From CAWDPQ01 sp049642465 (lineage in GTDB: Bacteria > Acidobacteriota > Vicinamibacteria > Vicinamibacterales > 2-12-FULL-66-21), in the NCBI GenBank assembly GCA_049642465.1, contig JBAROV010000171.1, forward strand, positions 1 to 64,000: a DNA stretch of 64,000 nucleotides. Reading direction: 5' to 3'. Below, piece by piece: positions 61,339-64,000 of the stretch. Made by a program: the position numbers and the translations under genes. The notes under the pieces are model-generated. The model was not told where the DNA came from and did not search any database. It worked only from the letters and a program-made list of their open reading frames with translations. The first letter of the stretch is position 1, and each line of letters opens with the position of its first letter.

Positions 61339-62185
61339 AGAGCGCGTAACAAAACCTCCCAAACCTTGTCCTCGTCGGCGAAGTAGCGTGAACGGGGTAT
61401 GGCCGCGGCGTTGCTTCCAGATCGGTTGTGGGATCTTGTCGAACCCTTCTTGCCGATTCTTCCACGACGGCCACAAGGTGGCCGACCACGCGTTTCGGAT
61501 CGCGCGTGCCTGACGGGCATCGTCTTCGTCCTTCGCAGCGGCATTCCCTGGCAGATGCTCCCGCCGGAACTCGGGTGCGGGTCGGGGATGACGTGCTGGC
61601 GGCGCGATTGGCAACGGGCGGGCGTTTGGGATCTGATGCACTTTGCGCTGCTGGACTGGCTCGCGCGCTCCGACGAGGATTGATTGGTCGCGGGCGGTCG
61701 TGCGCGGTCCACGGCGATGACCAGACCGGCCCAAATCCCACTGATCGGGCCAAGCGCGCGAGCAAGCGTCATCTGATCTGCGACGGGGGGGCGTGCCGCT
61801 CGCGGTTCGTCTGACCGGCGCCAACCGAAACGACTCGCAGGAGGCACTGGCGCTGGTGGATGCGATTCTTCCACTCCAGGGCGAGTGGGGACGGCCGCGG
61901 CGTCGCCCAGATTGTGTGGTGGGAGACCGCGGCTACGATGCAGGGGCAAGCCGATCCGGGTTGCGAACTCGCGGCATCCTGCCGATGTTGGCGATGCGAC
62001 GCACGAAGCACGGCGGCTGTTGGGAACTTGGCGATGGGTCGTCGAGCGCACATTTGCCTGGCTCATGTCAGTTTCGCCGTCTCCGTGTCCGCTACGACAG
62101 GCGCGCCGACATCCACGAAGCGTTCCTCTCACTCGGCTGTGCGCTGATTTGTTGGCAGTCGCTGCGCAGGACGTGGACCGCCTGA
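61339..62185 (+). pseudogene. Decayed IS5-family (IS427-like) transposase
   Basis: Fragments of one transposase are spread over several frames. Frame A 61399-61683 (LLPDRLWDLVEPFLPILPRR; IPWQMLPPELG). Frame B about 61700-61796 (TGPNPTDRAKRASKRHLICD). Frame C from 61793 (PLAVRLTGANRNDSQEALAL; CVVGDRGYDAGA). Frame D about 62015-62075 (GTWRWVVERTFAWL). The last part, QFRRLRVRYDRRADIHEAFL, is again in frame C. A run of seven G near 61784-61790 accounts for one shift. The usual VVDG catalytic aspartate reads VVRG and is followed by a stop. No matching right inverted repeat was found, so it is inactive. Confidence 0.88.
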
Positions 62186-62370
62186 GCAGATACGCTTTCT
62201 CTGGTCCCATCGCCAGGTCGCCGTTTGGGTAGTTGCGTCCGCCGCCCCTCTGCCGCTTCCGGAACCGAGGCCCGGAATCGATCGACCCTGGGGCGCTGCA
62301 GAGGATCCATTGCGCTTGCGGTCCGAGTTCAGATAGACGCGCGACGGATTGCGCCAGGAGAACGACCGGT

Positions 62371-62574
62371 TCAAAGAGTTCGAGGATTGGGACGATTGCG
62401 ACAGTTCTTTGCCGGGCTCACTCGCGCGGACTCTCCGAGCGTCACACCCGTAACAGCGGCGTAGACATTCGCGGGAAAGAGGCCGACGAGCATCGCCGCA
62501 AGACCCGACGCGCCCACCTTCGTCTGCCTGGCGTCATCAGCCAGATCGTGTGAGGCCCTCGGGACGATGGCCTC
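62371..62574 (-). pseudogene. Possible DoxX-like remnant
   Basis: A short open frame (67 codons, no proper start) reads GLAAMLVGLFPANVYAAVTG and VTLGESA, resembling the last helix of DoxX-family proteins, where FPAN is common. The N-terminal three helices are missing. The flanks (62186-62370 and 62575-62668) hold nothing recognisable. Resemblance is from memory and weak. Confidence 0.3.
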
Positions 62575-62668
62575 TCAGAGCAACAGTGTGAGCGCGCCCG
62601 ACCGATGGACGCGAGCCCGGATCGCCCGAAGTTGAAGGCGGCGAGACCCCATGTCCAGGGTGCTGAGG

Positions 62669-63310
62669 TCAGGAGCCGATCAGGCTCAGCATGCCTTGAC
62701 CGGCCAGGATCGCGCCAATAGCCAGCGCCCCCAAATAGCAGATCGTCGCCACGTTCATCAGGTAGCCAGCGACGATGAGCAGGCCGTCGCGTTCGAGCAT
62801 ACCCAGCGACAGGAACAGTATCGCGACGGCCGGAAGCGTATTCGAGAACGGCACCAGTCCGAGCGGGAACATGAGCAACACTCCCGCCAGCACGAGCGCT
62901 AGCCCGTGCACGATATTCCCGGCCACGGTCCGCGTGAGGAAGAGCCAGCGAGGCCGCACCATCCGCTCGAAACGTGCGACGAAACGAGCACCCTTGTCGA
63001 ACGCCTGCTTGATGGGCGCAGTCGACAACGGCCGGTCCAGAATCCGGCGCGGAAGCCACGGCACGCGGTTGAGCGTCACGCCGACGCCGATGAGGATGAT
63101 CGCCAGCCCGAACACTGTGCTGACGCCCGGTATCGACACGGGAAGTAGAAAGGGTAGGCTCAGGAAGACGCACACGAGCAGCATCCCCTGCTCGCCGATC
63201 AGCTCCAGCAAATCGCGCAACGACACCTTGCCAGCCGGCAGCGAGCCGGACACGCCGAGCAACGTTGTCGACAGCCTGCTCGCCGCATCGTGGAACTCAA
63301 CGCTCGCCAC
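62669..63310 (-). CDS. ExoD-like exopolysaccharide synthesis membrane protein
   Basis: A 213-residue protein of about four to five helices. SLRDLLELIGEQGMLLVCVF with LSLPFLLPVSIPGVST is the ExoD family start. PWLPRRILDRPLSTAPIKQA and LGLVPFSNTLPAVAILFLSL follow. ExoD was first described in rhizobial exopolysaccharide production; the molecular function is unknown. The gene stands alone between the remnant region and an empty stretch. Confidence 0.85.
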   Translation of the reverse strand: MASVEFHDAASRLSTTLLGVSGSLPAGKVSLRDLLELIGEQGMLLVCVFLSLPFLLPVSIPGVSTVFGLAIILIGVGVTLNRVPWLPRRILDRPLSTAPIKQAFDKGARFVARFERMVRPRWLFLTRTVAGNIVHGLALVLAGVLLMFPLGLVPFSNTLPAVAILFLSLGMLERDGLLIVAGYLMNVATICYLGALAIGAILAGQGMLSLIGS

Positions 63311-63664
63311 ATCCTGAGTATGGCATCGAAGCGAGCCCGCCCGTGCACCGGGCGGCTGCCGTCTTCGATCCGCATGCGCTCCACACCAGCTATCGCCGTC
63401 GAGTATCGGCCATAACGAGCGACGGACGGAGCGTCAGGTTCGTAGTGACAATCGTGGGGGACAGTTCCACCACGCGACGCCGCCGTGCGCCGATTGGCTG
63501 TCCCAGTCAACCATCCACGTAGACATCCTCCGTTCGAATTGTCGAAACCAACAAAAAGAACGGCTGCTTCAAGAAGTTCGAGGAGCGGCTGGATATTCCG
63601 AATTAGCGGGGCTGCTGACGCATTCGGAACGGATCGCGAACTTCACGCAGTCCGATTTCGTCTC
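63311..63664. other. Intergenic region without recognised gene
   Basis: About 354 bp between exoD-like and the ADOP permease stop. Short frames are present on both strands, but none has a ribosome-binding site or recognisable motif. No repeat, terminator or RNA gene was seen. Confidence 0.5.
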
Positions 63665-64000
63665 TCACTCTTCCCGCAGTAGCGCGCTGGGATCGATGCG
63701 CGTGGCGCGCGCGGCCGGCTGCCACGCGCCGGCCATCGTCGCGCCGACGAGCGTGACGAGCACAAGCGACCAGCTCCACGTGTCGGTGGCCGTGACGCCA
63801 TAGAGGAGTGCGGCGAGCGCGCTCGTCGCTGTCCACGCGCCGGCGGCCCCGACCACGATGCCGATGCCGGCGGTGACGAGTCCCTCGCGAAGCACGAGGC
63901 GGCGGATCTCACCGGGCGTCGATCCCAGGACCAGCCGGATGCCGAACTCCCGCCGCCGTCTACCGACCGTGTGGCTGAGCACGCCGAACAGCCCGCCGGC
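63665..64000 (-). CDS. ADOP/MacB-like FtsX permease, C-terminal fragment cut by window edge
   Basis: At least 111 residues; the start lies beyond the right edge. The sequence has the last FtsX permease module: GLFGVLSHTVGRRRREFGIR, LVLGSTPGEIRRLVLREGLV, a helix near TAGIGIVVGAAGAWTA, and ATRIDPSALLREE. These features match the ADOP (acidobacterial duplicated orphan permease) group, which are long two-module permeases. It ends in a TGA at 63665-63667. Substrate unknown. Confidence 0.85.
   Translation of the reverse strand, partial: AGGLFGVLSHTVGRRRREFGIRLVLGSTPGEIRRLVLREGLVTAGIGIVVGAAGAWTATSALAALLYGVTATDTWSWSLVLVTLVGATMAGAWQPAARATRIDPSALLREE

Noticed and set aside
61339..62185. Intact two-frame IS5 transposase with programmed frameshift
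   Set aside because: At least three shifts, a lost catalytic aspartate and an internal stop exceed one programmed -1 event.

Overview
The window is a high-GC chromosomal segment from a Gram-negative bacterium. Long Oar-like TonB receptors with a carboxypeptidase-regulatory domain, a two-ended ADOP-type FtsX permease at the right edge, a MoxR/DUF58/DUF4159/DUF4175 operon and many short intergenic tandem repeats suggest Acidobacteriota, probably the Vicinamibacteria (subdivision 6). That assignment is inference from gene content. No rRNA, tRNA, CRISPR array or prophage was seen.

Layout. 1-3.8 kb: a ketosynthase, an FAD reductase and two isoprenylcysteine-methyltransferase-like membrane proteins, which look like part of a polyketide or lipid pathway continuing off the left edge. 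3.8-17.6 kb: one tightly packed operon of eight genes (TPR/gluzincin protease, DUF4159, MoxR ATPase, DUF58, two vWA/BatA-like membrane proteins, a very long DUF4175 coiled-coil protein and a caspase-fold protein without any catalytic cysteine). 17.6-22.3 kb: a rhomboid protease, then a metal-uptake operon (small Cys/His protein, outer-membrane protein, ZnuA, ZnuB) lacking its ATPase, then a zinc-ribbon protein between two inverted copies of a GC-rich repeat. 22.5-28.1 kb: an FHA-GAF-SpoIIE phosphatase, a DRE-TIM synthase, an M28 peptidase, citrate synthase and YacG.

28.3-55.9 kb is dominated by phosphate physiology: phoU-pstB, two thymidylate-kinase-like proteins with ppx, CHAD-sixA, glgC with a secreted protein, an orphan PhoB-like regulator, an arsenic operon, pstSCA, a porin, a TonB receptor with a beta-helix protein, DUF47-Pit, and PhoR/PhoB. 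Upstream of at least eight of these transcription units I find a direct repeat of GTAAC/GTTAA-type pentamers spaced exactly 11 bp apart. This fits a PhoB (PHO) box and ties the genes, including several of unknown function, into one candidate regulon.

56-64 kb: a glycine-zipper protein, an Oar-like TonB receptor (two clear terminators), a DsbD-N-like protein with a nickel/cobalt-transporter-like protein, a decayed IS5-family element, a DoxX-like remnant, an ExoD-like protein and the C-terminus of an ADOP permease. Different short tandem repeat arrays (7-, 8-, 9- and 24-bp units) lie between genes and twice abut start codons.
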